Source: Chiridota heheva | Taxonomy: Eukaryota; Echinodermata; Holothuroidea; Apodida; Chiridotidae | DNA: 64,000 nt | Assembly (NCBI GenBank): GCA_020152595.1 | Contig: JAIGNY010002171.1 | Span: 968,501 to 1,032,500 of the forward strand | Reading direction: 5' to 3' | Shown: positions 25,867-38,003 of the stretch, one piece after another | Numbering within the stretch: position 1 is the first letter of the stretch | Layout of the letters: every line of letters starts with the position of its first letter | Notes under the pieces: generated by a model | What the model was told of the DNA's origin: nothing | Seen by the model: only the letters and a program-made list of their open reading frames with translations | Database searches by the model: none | Program-made: the position numbers and the translations under genes

Positions 25867-27189
25867 TGGAAATTGTTTGAACAGTTTTAAAATGGAAGGA
25901 ATTCTTTCCTTCATTTAATTACTTTTTAATTTCTCTTGGGATGTCAAAAACAAATAAATGGATCCTGAGTTTTTTCAGAAAGTTCTGTCTGTACATAAAC
26001 CCGTCTATATAGTTTGCAATATAATTCCTTTTACTCTTCTCATTTTATCTTTTTTACATGTAAATTGCTAACAAAAACACATTGTGCAACATTTTTTATA
26101 AATGTTTTCATATTGCATAATATGTTCCATATTTTAAGCATGAACTATTTTACGTAGATTTTTTAAATGAAAATTGCATCTTGTTGACATGAACTTTACA
26201 TGCCGAAAAGTACCTTGACATAGTTGACATTATCAAAATTCCTCTGCCACATTATTCGGCTGTTTGTGTTAATCTTGTTCAAAGATGGCTGACCAAGAAT
26301 GGTTTTAGCAAGCTCTCGTTTTTTTTATCATTTCTGAAATATATTTGCCAAAAAAAAACAAATTTGAAGATTTTTGAAAAATAAGAAGGAAAAGGAACAG
26401 TAGAATTGTTGAAAAAGGTAAAAAACTTTATTGAATAAATAATAATCCTGATTTTTCTCAAAGCGTAAATTTTGTTTTCTTAATTTTATTGCATTTAAAA
26501 AAAAAAAAATTACCTCAATGTTCTTAGTTTGTTGACTTAAATTTTTGTTTTAAGATTTCACTAACCTTTCTCTGTAATTCCTAAAAGTTTGAAGAAAATC
26601 TGTCAGCCAGAAATAATAAAAATACTGAAATTAAATTGCTATATTGCGATTTACCGCCTTAGTAGGATTTTTTCAACTATGGTTTCTCAAAATAGACTCG
26701 TATTGTTAATGAAATAATTTCATATTACTCGCAGAGATGGATATTCAACATTTGGCAATATAAGTTACAGTGGACATTGTATTGACTAAAATCCTAGTTC
26801 CTGATGATTGGCTTTTGTCACATTACGTTGTTGACCTATTTTGACAATCTGTGCACTTCTCTGAGAACTTGATGTGGATTGGTGTCAAAATACTTTTGTT
26901 CTGGGGAAATTACTTTTATCATGATTGTTTTTGTGTTGACCCATATGAAGTAAACATCTCAAGGCAGACATTTATACGATTTCCATTTGAATAGAGAATT
27001 TGCAACGTGAGTATTTTGTTACAAAAAATGCCTCTTATCTCAGGTCGATGAAAACCTGCAGCTATACACATTTTTCATTAGTATATTATGTTGTGAAAAG
27101 TGTATATGCTAGGACACTAATGTCCTCTGATGGTGTACTATGGCCTGCTGTAATTGCAAATAAATACAAAATGTCAATAAAATGCAAAT
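25867..27189. other. AT-rich non-coding stretch
   Basis: No gene seen. It contains the dispersed repeat copy at 26535-26670 (reverse of 20160-20290) and several homopolymer runs. Confidence 0.5.
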
Positions 27190-27544
27190 GAAAATGGATG
27201 CCCAACCCACTGTCAGAGGAACTAAAATGGGTGCCCAATCCACTATCAAAGGAATGAAAATAGATGCCCAACCCACTGTCAGAGGAATGAAAATGGATGC
27301 CCAACTCACTGTCAGATGAATGAAAATGGATGCCCAACCCACTGTCAGAGGAATGAAAATGGATGCCCAACTCACTGTCAGAGGAATGAAAATGGATGCC
27401 CAACCCACTGTCAGAGGAACTAAAATGGATGCCCAACCCACTATCAGAGGAATGAAAATGGATGCCCAACCCACTGTCAGAGGAATGAAAATGGATGCCC
27501 AACCCACTGTCAGAGGAATGAAAATGGATGCCCAACCCACTGTC
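27190..27544. repeat. 33-bp minisatellite
   Basis: About 11 copies of a 33-bp unit, AAAATGGATGCCCAACCCAC plus TGTCAGAGGAATG. Because 33 is three times 11, frames on both strands stay open with an 11-residue period (for example GIHFHSSDSGL on the minus strand). No splice or start context supports a protein. Confidence 0.92.
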
Positions 27545-27959
27545 TCGGACTAGACTTTCTTATGTTAGAGCTTGCTGGTTGGACAAATATTTTGAGATTA
27601 TGTCCCTTAGTTGGTTTGCATCGGAAGGCAAGTAGATACACTGTTGTCATAAAAATGTTTTGTAATCTTACAAGTTTTGCCTCTCAAACAATGATTGACA
27701 ATGACAAATTATAACAAACAATGGAGAGAATGAATTTCATACCAGACAACCAGCCAAAAAGGGGAATCCAAACCAAGCTTTATGTGTATTTTCAGAAGAA
27801 AAAAACTTTTTTATGGGGAAAAATCATTTTTATGGGGAAAACAGCTTGTACATATTAAGTTAATTTCAGCACATTTTGCTGTGAAATAATGCTGAAGATT
27901 CTTACATGTACATTGGGGAGGCTTACAGTATAAGCCACACTTGAAATGGTATTCATTTT

Positions 27960-28374
27960 TGAGGTTGGCATAATGCCATCATGGATTACCGAACCAGGAG
28001 ATTTTGAGGTCGGCATGATGCCATCATGGATTAACAACCCAGGAGATTCTTGAGGTTGGCATGGTCCCATCATGGATTAACAACCCAGGAGATTCTTGAG
28101 TTTGGCATGATGCCATCATGGATTAGCAATCCAGGAGATTCTTGAGGTCGGCATGATGCCATCATATTTTAGCAACCCAGGAGATTCTTGAGTTCGGCAT
28201 GATGCCATCATGGATTAGCAACCCAAGAGATTCTTGAGGTCGGTCGGCATGATGCCATCATGGATTAGAAACCCAGGAGATTCTTGAGGTTGGCATGATG
28301 CCATCATGGATTAGCAACCCAAGAGATTCTTGAGGTCGGTCGGCATGATGCCATCATGGATTAGCAACTTAGGA
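27960..28374. repeat. 46-bp minisatellite
   Basis: About nine copies of a 46-bp unit: GGATTAGCAACCCAGGAGAT, then TCTTGAGGTCGGCATGATGC, then CATCAT. It lies 0.4-0.9 kb upstream of the NDUFS5 start codon. Confidence 0.9.
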
Positions 28375-28527
28375 GAAAATTCCAGTTAGGATTTTTTCAA
28401 CTGGGAATTTTTCCGACCGTATTTGGGAAAAATCCCAACTTATATGATCTGATCCAAGTTGGAAATATGTTCAATCCCAGTTGGGACCAGTTGGGAATCG
28501 CAAGTGGTCTCAACTGGAATTTTCCTC
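28371..28527. repeat. Short fold-back block upstream of NDUFS5
   Basis: GGAGAAAATTCCAGTT at the left end is mirrored by CAACTGGAATTTTCCTC at the right end. The ~150-bp interior is packed with CAACTGGGAAT/CCCAGTTGGGA motifs in both orientations. It is either a tiny MITE or a regulatory palindrome cluster. Confidence 0.55.
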
Positions 28528-28814
28528 TGGGAAAGGAGAAATGCATGGTATGTGCTGGCTGCATGGTGTCAGTACAGAGCTACATTAGTAAAGGGGAGTG
28601 TGCACAATGTTCTGGGAGAAACAAAATTGATAAAAACATGAAATCTGGACACTTTATCTCATAACTTGTGCACTAAAGAATACATGTAGAACAAGTCTTC
28701 AACATTAACTCACTGTAAAGATTTGGTATTACAAGAAAAAATTAACTTCATGTTGCCTACTGTGTTTCTCAAAAGATGGCTTTTTTTCTGCTTCTTTTTT
28801 TCTAGCCGGTCAAA

Positions 28815-31800
28815 ATGCCTATCTTTGGTGAGCTAGAGATGGACAAGCAGATGAGATATCTGGTGAAACCACAGCTGCCTGGGGCTCCAATGCCCACATG
28901 TGCTTTCTTTGCCAGAGACTATTACAGGTACATACAGAATTGCTTCTTACTTACTTTTATGCCTTTCACGCTGGTTCCTTCAGGTTTCACGTAATGGCTT
29001 CTCCATAATTAGCTCTCCAATATTTCCTGTCTTGGGTCAGCCTTTCTGCTGTCACTAAGGAGTTGATGCCACGAGATTGCATGTCCTCCCTAATACAGTC
29101 TGCCCATCATTTTGGTGGTCTACCTCTAGGTCTACATGAAGAATTGCTTCATTGATACTACTGCAGGTAAAGTGATAGGACTGCAGGTAAAGTGATAGTA
29201 CTGCAGGTAAAGTGATACTACTGCAGGTAAAGTGATAGTACTGCAGGTAAAGTGATAGTGCTGCAGGTAAAGTGATAGTACTACAGGTAGAGTGATAGTA
29301 CTGCAGGTAAAGTGATACTACTGCAGGTAAAGTGATAGTACTACAGGTAGAGTGATAGTACTACAGGTAGAGTGATAGTGCTGCAGGAAAAGTTGGAACT
29401 TTCACCCTAAATCAAGAATTTGTGCAGTGCTATGGGGCTCACTCACAAGAAGAAGCCACTCATTGCCCCATTATTGTTTCAAAGTGTATAAAAGATCATA
29501 AAAATCACTCATGCATGAAAGATTTACTGGTAGAAAATATCCTTAGATAAACAGTCTTTGAATTTGGTGGAAAGCCTATTTATTGTAGTTAGTTCTGGCT
29601 TAACAAGTTTGAAATTAAATGCATAATTTGTAATGAAGTAATTTATAAAAATTGTCAAAGCTGCCTTCCTGAAACAGTGCTGTTGCAGAAACGAGATTTA
29701 CACTTGATGTACACCTACTGTATTGAGGAGGGCGAGGATTGGGATTTTCAATGGTGAGATCAAAAGGTTGTATTGCCCCAAGAATGACTTAAAAATAACT
29801 GAGTGAATGTTTCTGTGCAACCCCAAAATCTGCCTATGGGGGGGGAGGCTGGGGTGTGTGATCATATTAACATTTAAAAACTATTTATCTGCCTGTGATG
29901 TTTATTTGTTTATTTGACATTTTGCCATGTTATTCTCCTAGATGTACATCTGGCTTGGGCAGCATAAAGGCAGCTAAGGAATGTGCCCTGGAGAAAGAAG
30001 ATCTTGAAGAATGCTACACAATGGAAAAACGGGTGAGAAGTGGTACCTGGGTGGCTATTAGAGCTGTGACCGTTTAGCGTGTACTCGCTACACGCTCGCA
30101 AATCTTGTAAACGTTTACTAAATACTACATTGCGAGTAATCGTTTTTCATACATTATAGGCCTAGTGTCTTGCCGTTGAAAATCAATATTTATGATTCAA
30201 ATCACACACACATTCGGCTGACAAAATTCCAATCAATGATTTTTTTACAAACTGTAAACCCGATTAGCATAATCTTCTTTGAATGTGCGAATCACAAATG
30301 CGCAGTAATCACTAATGAATGGGGATATTATGCACTTTGATTTCGCCGAAAACTGAGTAATCTAACTTGTAAAATGCACCGCGAATGTGCAGCAGTAAAC
30401 AGCGAAACTAACAATAGGTCTAACGTTAGGCCATAAGACTTTAAATCCCACGCAATCAAGGCCCGTTTCATCGACCAAAAAACACTTGAATCGTGACAAT
30501 CAGTACATTTACATGTAAATATTACCTGATGAGTCAAATAAATTTTGCAAGAAAGAAAAAATATTGCATAATATATAAACAGAAAAAGGTTTTAACAAAG
30601 CTGAAATTCTGCATGCTTCGCAAAGAAGGCGGCCATTTTTTTGAGAGGACTTAAATTTCAGAACTTCCTGGTGGTGGTGGCGTAGTTTTGAAATGTTTTA
30701 CGGCGAGGTATATCATAGGCCTCAGTATGCAAGATTTTCACAGACCTTTGAAAGCCGTAGCGAATAGGACAAACAAGTTACGCGATGTTGAGTTTAAATG
30801 ACATTGAAAGGAAGTTATCTGTTCTTTCTAAACTGAATTTCCATGCATATTTTCCATAGAAATGATGATTTGTACTGTAGAAGTAAACTTTCTACGATTT
30901 GGAAAGCAAAACTCAGCGTCTATTTGGGCAATGCAGTCAGTACTTTTGCCATACTAGTTGCGCGATTTTTTTACTTCGCCTCATAGTTTTGGAGCAATTT
31001 TGGTGTATTTCCGAAAATTACGGTACTAAACTCGTGTACACGATACACGCTCGCTTTTTTTGGCGTGTACACATTTACTAAAATCCCTAAACGTTCACAG
31101 CTCTAGTGGCTATGATATAAAGTGTTGGCACATGTGGGGGTGGGGGGACTCTAACTGCAAATTTTAGACATGTGTACATGACTTAAAACATTTATCCCAA
31201 ATTTAACTTCCTCCAAATCCTACAATTTGGCTATTTCATAATTGCTTTTCATCTTCAAGAGCTAATGACAGATTAGTTTCTTCAACAATGAATGCACATG
31301 TGTTACATCTACTCTAAGAGTAATCAATAGATGTTATTCTCTCCAATCATGATACACATGTAATGTATCACTTCTTACATATATTTTGTTACATATATTT
31401 TGTGTTTACTTTAATAAAATGGCAAAGTTTCCTCTCTGTTTGATCCAAAAGAAAAAATACTTTTGCAGAATGTCTTGCATAAGAAATTGTGATGTGTTCC
31501 CCCTCCCTCCAACACTGGATAATCAATTTTAGCAAAGTTGTACCTTAACTTATTGTTGAAGTGCATAATAGTTACTTACGAAATGGGAAGAAGTTTGGGC
31601 ATTATTTGTCATTTTGCAAATGCTTTAATGAGAACAAGTAAGAATTTGCTCCCAGACAGGTAGTACAATACTTATTGTATAGCTGCATCTGTGAACTTAT
31701 TGTTAAATAACTGTAGTGGGTATGTCCATTCTATATGCTTTAGTTTAATGTCTGCCTTCTGTAAATTTATTATATGTCTCCAAAAAAATAATGAAGTGAT

Positions 31801-32481
31801 ATCTACTTATTGTAAACATTTAAAAAATATATATATTAAGATGGAAAATTACAGTTTGTAAATAATATTTCTGCAAATTCAGTTACATATTTAGTGGGTT
31901 TTATTTGATTACTTCATCAGATTAAGTAAGATATAAGTTAAATTTACAATAGTTTTTGAGCAGTGTATGTGATGTCGTAAGAAAGACAAATGCTTTGTGG
32001 TTAGAGAGTAGATATGATGACATATATAATCTTGATACCAACCATTCTTGCAAACATCTTTATAGCTTTCAACTTGAATATGTGGATTGATACTTTTGAA
32101 CCTTGCTTTGCCATTGCTCCTTAATTATGTCTCTATTATAAAACAGGCCAGTGAAGGATCTACACAAAATTACTTCGCCCCCTCCCTCCCCTCAGAAAAT
32201 GTTGTTCGGGCGAAGTATTTTGTCTGATAGGCCTTTACCCCCATGAGTCAAAGCTTCCCCACTTTTGCCCCCTGGAATGAAAATCCTGATGCCACTACTG
32301 ATGCTGAACCTCTATGCATCATGTTTTACCCTTAAACTGAATTATTATTCAACTTACTTCCATTTTGGTATCTTTTATCTTTCAGAGAATCCGAATTGAA
32401 CAAGTTTTAAAGAAACGTGCAGAACTTGTTAAGGAAGGAAAATACACAATACCAAAGGGACCAATGGACATCAAGAGTTGA
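28815..32481 (+). CDS. NDUFS5: NDUFS5, mitochondrial complex I 15 kDa subunit
   Basis: Complete 99-residue protein from three coding exons: 28815-28927 (113 bp), 29942-30032 (91 bp) and 32386-32481 (96 bp, TGA stop). The first junction is phase 2 (AG|A) and the second phase 0; all are GT-AG. An AG acceptor at 28804-28805, after a long pyrimidine tract, shows a separate 5'UTR exon upstream that I could not place. The protein has four cysteines in the twin CX9C pattern: CAFFARDYYRC, a 12-residue spacer, then CALEKEDLEEC. This is followed by a basic helix and the tail LVKEGKYTIPKGP. The twin CX9C fold, the 12-residue spacer and the KEGKYT-P tail are those of NDUFS5, an accessory subunit on the intermembrane-space side of complex I, imported through the Mia40 disulfide relay. 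Length is close to the vertebrate 106 residues. Intron 1 holds a 20-bp minisatellite and an RTE remnant; intron 2 holds an hAT-like element. I found no AATAAA before 32953. Confidence 0.92.
28987..29135 (-). mobile_element. RTE-like LINE C-terminal remnant in NDUFS5 intron 1
   Basis: The minus-strand peptide has RPRGRPPK, one stop, WADCIREDMQSRG, then ERLTQDRKYWR. The GRP--RW-D-I--D motif followed by A-DR--WR is the C-terminal signature of many RTE/craftsman-type reverse transcriptases. The internal stop shows it is a relic. Confidence 0.7.
29150..29395. repeat. 20-bp minisatellite in NDUFS5 intron 1
   Basis: About 12 copies of GTACTGCAGGTAAAGTGATA with a few substitutions. Each unit contains CAGGTAAAGT, a good match to a 5' splice-donor consensus, inside an intron. 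Confidence 0.9.
30051..31113. mobile_element. Non-autonomous hAT-like element in NDUFS5 intron 2
   Basis: The element spans 30059-31105. The left end TAGAGCTGTGACCGTTTAG and the right end (reverse complement TAGAGCTGTGAACGTTTAG) differ at one base in 19. The 8-bp direct repeat GTGGCTAT lies on both sides (30051-30058 and 31106-31113). The TSD size and TAGAGCTG ends fit the hAT superfamily. Subterminal GTGTAC/ACACGCTCGC motifs recur at both ends. No transposase is present. Confidence 0.92.
31114..32385. other. Remainder of NDUFS5 intron 2
   Basis: AT-rich, no exon or complete element seen. 32150-32290 resembles the TTTACCCCCATGAG-type dispersed sequence also present near 39800. Confidence 0.45.
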
Positions 32482-32952
32482 TGACCAGTGTTTTCTTCAA
32501 AATCTTAAACCAGAAGGACTTTTTGAAATGCCATTGCATAAATATTCTGAAGACGTGTTAGGAAAGTTCAACATTTTATGCGACAGTTATTTGTTGTTTA
32601 ACAGAGAGCATGGGTAGGGGAGTCAAATTTCAGAGGATCCCACAGTTGAATTCTATAAGTCCGGTTCTGCCTTTAAGCAGCCTAATACAACAGAAGAAGT
32701 GTACTATGAATACCACTCCTTGCATTATACCCAATTTGTTCTGATTATATTTCTACAGCTGATATTTCTTTTCTTATTATGTGTAAGTTTTAGAACCTGT
32801 GGAAAATATATGGCGTTGGACATTGAAATATATTACATGAATCTATATTAATGCAGTGCTGTTTCTGTTTGTATAAATAGTTGTTATTCTGGCGCCTGTC
32901 ATGGTAAGTGTAGAGTGACATTTTTAGATATTTTTGTTTGCAAAAAGTTTGA

Positions 32953-35930
32953 AGTCTGATTTCATTTATTTGTTCATTCACAACTTGACATTGGATAAAA
33001 GAAAATTACAAAATAATGGATAATAAAAATTTGTAGCAAAATAAAGATAAGTGAACAGTCATATGTACATAATAGAATTAATTATATCAAGTTCTCAATT
33101 TTTTTTTGTATTTACAAAGAAAATTCTAATCAATGACAATTGATATAATAAATGACTGATTGATGCAAATTTGGATTGGGAGTGATTACAAAAACTCTAG
33201 TGAGCTTAACTTGACAAACACTCTCCTGGCTATAGAGGAGGCAAACTGATACATACTGTAGTTACTGACAACCCCCCCTCCTTCCCCTGTTTCCTTTAAA
33301 CTAACATATAACTAAATTTAAACAAGGAGGCTCCATAGTTCCACATCCCATCCCTACACACAATCATCCCACCCCAGTAACACAACCCTAAAAAGGAAAA
33401 AGAATAATATAATCTGTGCTTATGAAGTACTTCTTAAGATAATTCTTTATATTGGATATAGAATGAAAAGATTTATTATGTAATTGCAGGGAATTCCAGA
33501 CATTTACTGATCGATTTCTTAAGCTTTTTGGGCATTTTTGTTATTGCAGGAAAGAGCGTGAAAGTCATTACATTGTCGGTTATTGTAGGTGTGGATCTGG
33601 TTGTTTCTTAAGCTCTTTTGGGCATCGTTGCTATTGCAGGGAAGAGCGTGAAAGTCATTACGTTGCCGTGTGTTGTAGCTGTGGATCTGGCTGTTCCTTA
33701 AACTCTTTTGGGCTTTGTTGCTATTGCAGAGAAGAGCGTGAAAGTCATTACATTGTCGGGTATTGTAGCTGTGGATCTGGCTGTTCCTTAAACTCTCATG
33801 GGCTTTGTTGCTATTGCAGAGAAGAGCGTGAAAGTCATTACGTTGTCGGGTATTGTAGCTGTGGATCTGGCTGTTTCTTAAACTCTTTTGGGCATTGTTG
33901 CTATTGCAGGGAAGAGCGTGAAAGTCATTACATTGTCGGGTATTGTATCTGTGGCTCTGGCTGTTTCTTAAGCTCTTTTGGGCATTGTTGCTATTGCAGG
34001 GAAGAGCGTGAAAGTCATTACATTGTCGGGTATTGTAGCTGTGGATCTGGCTGTTTCTTAAGCTCTTTTGGGCATTGTTGCTATTGCAGAGAAGAGCGTG
34101 AAAGTCATTTTATTGTTGGGTATTGTAGCTGTGGATCTGGCTGTTTCTTAAACTCTTTTGGGCATTGTTGCTATTGCAGGGAAAAGCGTAAAAGTCATTA
34201 CGTTGTTGGGTATTGTAGCTGTGGATCTGGCTGTTTCTTAAACTCTCTTGGGCTTTGTTGCTATTGCAGGAAAGAGCGTGGAAGTCATTACATTGTCGGG
34301 TATTGTAGCAGTGGATCTGGCTGTTTCTTAAGCTCTTTTGGGCATTATTGCTATTGCAGGGAAGAGCGTGAACGTCATTACGTTGTCGGGTATTGTAGCT
34401 GTGGATCTGGCTGTTTCTTAAACTCTTTTGGGCATTGTTGCTATTGCAGGGAAGAGCATGAAAGTCATTTTATTGTTGGGTATTGCAGCTGTGGATCTGG
34501 CTGTTTCTTAAGCTCTTTTGGGCATTGTTGCTATTGCAGGGAAGAGCGTGAAAGTCATCACGTTGTCGGGTATTGTAGCTGTGAATCTGGCTGTTTCTTA
34601 AACTCTTTTGGGCATTGTTGCTATTGCAGGGAAGAGCGTGATAGTCATTACGTTGTTGGGTATTGTAGCTGTGGATCTGGCTGTTTCTTAAGCTCTTTTG
34701 GGCATTGTTGCTATTGCAGGGAAGAGCGTGAAAGTCATTAAGTTGTCTGGTATTGTAGCTGTGGATCTGGCTGTTTCTTAAACTCTTTTGGGCATTATTG
34801 CTTATTGCAGGGAAGAGCGTGGAAGTCATTACATTGTCGGGTATTGTAGCAGTGGATTGGCTGTTTCTTAAGCTCTTTTGGGCATTATTGCTTATTGCAG
34901 GGAAGAGCATAAAAGTCATTACGTTGTCGGGTATTGTAGCTGTGGATCTGGCTGTTTCTTAAACTCTTTTGGGCATTGTTGCTATTGCAGGGAAGAGCAT
35001 AAAAGCGTCATTACGTTGTCGGGTATTGTAGCTGTGGATCTGGCTGTTTTGGGTATCAAAAGTTTTATTTGTTGGATACTGTTAATACATCTAAACATAA
35101 ATGAAGCAATACTTTGGCTAGTAACATTTGGTAAATAGGAACTAGTGTGATCATATGGATTACAGGCAGCTGTGTGATGGATGGCTTTCTGTGGAGTAAC
35201 ATCAATTTGTGTAGGTTAGAATTGTTTGTACCTGACCAAACAATATGAGAGATGTGGTAATATCAAACTTACCTAAATACAATGCAAAATATTTTTATGC
35301 AAGAAATGTTTATGCTTAGATAGGATTCCCACACTTTTTGCAAGGGACACAGAATTAGCATTAATATGATCGGACCATGATTGTTTGGAATCTATTAGGA
35401 CGCCGAGGAATCTTATTTTATCAGTACGAAAGATAGGTTTACCATTGACTCGGCACAAATATTTAAATCATGATGGCAATTACCAAGAACCATGTAATTT
35501 GTTTTAGCAATATTTAAAGATCATTTATTTGCATTGAACAGTCATGAAATTTATTAAGTTCATAATATAGGTCTATTTTTTCGTTTAACATTTTAGGATT
35601 TTCTTCAAGAGAAAAATATATTTGTGTCGTCAGCAAATTACACAGGGGATGAAGTAGTAGGTACTTTACTTGTATCAATCATATAATAATAACAACAATG
35701 GGCCAAGGATTTGAGCCTTGTGAGACTCCGATCTGAAGGTTCCGAGCATGCACCATTGCTAAATTGTTTCCTATTCATACAGCTATAGAACCATGACACA
35801 TCTACCTTGTATTCCGTAATGAATGTCATGATAATGAATAGTGTTGAATGCCTTTGAAAGGTCTAAGAAAATACCAACTATAGTAAGCTTTTTATCCAAC
35901 GCATCATGCTCTTTATCCAGGGTTGTAGGA
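32953..35930 (-). mobile_element. Jockey/CR1-group LINE remnant A with reverse transcriptase motifs
   Basis: Read on the minus strand: [17 protein letters not shown] (RT motif A), a frameshifted G-SQGS region, FADDTNIFF (catalytic motif C, near 35630), KIRFLGVLIDSKQSWSDHIN, GILSKHKHFLHKNILHC, LSLILPHLSYCLLVW, HSYNTRQRNDFHALPC and finally SLRNRSVNVWNSLQLHNK. This is the order of a non-LTR reverse transcriptase through its C-terminus. The 5' part (endonuclease, RT fingers) is missing beyond about 35930. The 3' end lies at about 32953, next to GAATGAACAAATAAATGAAA-type sequence. The copy is inactivated by frameshifts. It shares its class with copy B at 44690. Confidence 0.85.
33512..35050 (-). 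repeat. 90-bp in-frame minisatellite inside the LINE RT C-terminus (A)
   Basis: About 17 copies of a 90-bp unit equal to 30 codons. On the LINE strand each unit encodes NSQIHSYNTRQRNDFHALPC followed by NSNNAQKSLR, the YNTR block that occurs once in normal elements of this type. The single-copy continuation SVNVWNSL follows the last unit at 33510. On the plus strand the same array gives a long Cys-rich open frame (CSCGSGC, CCYCREERESH) for 357 codons, which is an antisense by-product. Copies differ by a few bases, with occasional 1-bp indels near 34800. Confidence 0.92.
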
Positions 35931-36290
35931 AGCTTTTTAAAAGTGTGTGTGGTGGGGGGGGGGGATGGGGGCACGACCTCTTAGGGGGCACTTCCCCAAG
36001 TCATATGCATATGTCCGCCTCTGTGAATAAAAGGGGAACTTCATCTTTAGAAAGGGGTAATTTTACAGTGGGAACCCATTTCCCTGTATATGGGACTGAC
36101 AAAAGTTGATAACTTGTTTCTACTATTGGGTCAGTAATGAAGGGGCATTTCGTTTTAAAAGGCACTTTTGTAAAAATTAAAAAAAATAAGTGTGCAAATT
36201 CCACCAGTTCTTGCACCTTAGACAGTAATTGAGGGGCATTTTATTTTCAAAAGGGGCACTTTTGTCATGTTTCCGAAAAGTGGGGGCCCA
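35931..36290 (+). repeat. GGGGCACTT dispersed repeat (copy A)
   Basis: A segment with GGGGCACTTCCCCAAGTCAT-type sequence, AACCCATTTCCCTGTATATG and GGGGCACTTTTGTCAT. Also found at 46766-47130 and, in part, inverted at 24740-24850. Non-coding; class not recognised. Confidence 0.6.
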
Positions 36291-36684
36291 TTCTGTGAGA
36301 TCATATTTACATGCACAAAATATACAATGACAAAATAAATAAACACAAGAAATCAAATATGAAGCAATATTGCATTAGCAAACAAAATATTCTACGCAAT
36401 GAAAAGGAAAACACTAAAAGTTTAATCAACTGGGTAGTGGTTTTGATCATAAGTAAAATAAAATAAATGTCACTGTAAACAGGATAAATGATAAACAAGC
36501 ATGACGTTTCCAACACAAAGAGAATTTTGTTTGACCTTTAATTTACACAATAAAGCATCAGAGCGTTTATAGCATGGGGCATATACTAGCAAAGAGGCTC
36601 TCTGACTGTAGGAATGGAAATATCAAATTAACTTGGATTAGGCATAGAGTGGATTAGGCATAGAGGGTGACCTGTTGTTATATT

Positions 36685-36725
36685 ATGACTGGTTAGCTCA
36701 GTTGGTAGATCACCCATAGGCATAC
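36685..36725 (+). mobile_element. tRNA-like SINE head remnant (A)
   Basis: CTGGTTAGCTCAGTTGGTAG contains a perfect A box (TAGCTCAGTTG, 36694-36704), as at the start of many tRNAs. No B box follows at the right distance. The same site in copy B is at 48354-48380. Confidence 0.4.
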
Positions 36726-37574
36726 AGGACTTTTTAATGGGGGGAGGGGTTGAGCACTTTTGCCCAAAAATTCCCAGAAATGCGTATATTTGTACATGCA
36801 TGCAAAACTGAAGATTAAGATGTTCAGTTCCGTGCGTTACTGAGGGGTGGATTCAGATGAGAAAGGAGGGAGACGAGTACGGCGTGAGATTTTTCCGATC
36901 ATATATATATATATACTTTTTTTACAATGAGATAATTCTCAGTTACGTTTTATGTCAACTTTCGGGAAATTGCATACAATGTTTGGTAAATCTCTTCAAT
37001 CTTTGGAAATTTCTTTCATTCTCGAGCAGTTTTCGGAATTTTCCTTCATTTTGGGGCAATTTTTCTTCAATTTTCGGTAGCTTTTGTTCGGAAAATTTAT
37101 AGGCTCAGAAATTTCCTTTATTCTCATTTTTGGAAAATTTCCTTCACTGTTTTAGTGCAAGTTTTCTTCAAAGCAAAAAAAAACTTATATTGTGTTCAGG
37201 TTTGTTTATTTCAGTGAAGATCCATTCGTTTTTAATAACTTACTCCATTATAGTTCAGTTATATTTTATTGTTATTAAGTTCAACATATTAGAAAATATC
37301 ATTTCCTATACAAGAAAATATAAAAAAGCGTATTCGATGTGTTCCTACAAAAAAGCGAAATTGCTCATATTGTACTTGGGTCAGTATAATCATTGAAAAT
37401 CTGAGATTGACGTAATAGAAAAGCAAGAAAAACGAGTAAAATGATGTAAAGCAATACAAGGATAACCGCAGCATCGTCAGAATGATACCGAGGCCTGTCA
37501 CCCAAGTTGTTTGTTCCGATCATGTAAGTCTTCAAAGACTTTGTCATATTGTTCTATCCAAAGAAGCAGATTTT

Positions 37575-38003
<429 letters not shown>

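Noticed and set aside
27086-27553. Possible 11-residue-repeat protein
   Set aside because: Both strands are equally open over a 33-bp minisatellite; no promoter, splice or conserved flank.
33668-34741. A 357-codon plus-strand Cys-rich repeat protein (CSCGSGC/CCYCREERESH)
   Set aside because: It is the antisense of the 90-bp LINE C-terminal array; the minus strand gives the recognisable retrotransposon peptide. The open frame follows from 90 being a multiple of three.
33512-35050. CRISPR-like array
   Set aside because: Repeat units are contiguous with no unique spacers, in an animal genome and inside a LINE.
36685-36725. A tRNA gene starting GGTTAGCTCAGTTGG
   Set aside because: Only the A box and D-arm-like part are present; no anticodon or T arm follows.
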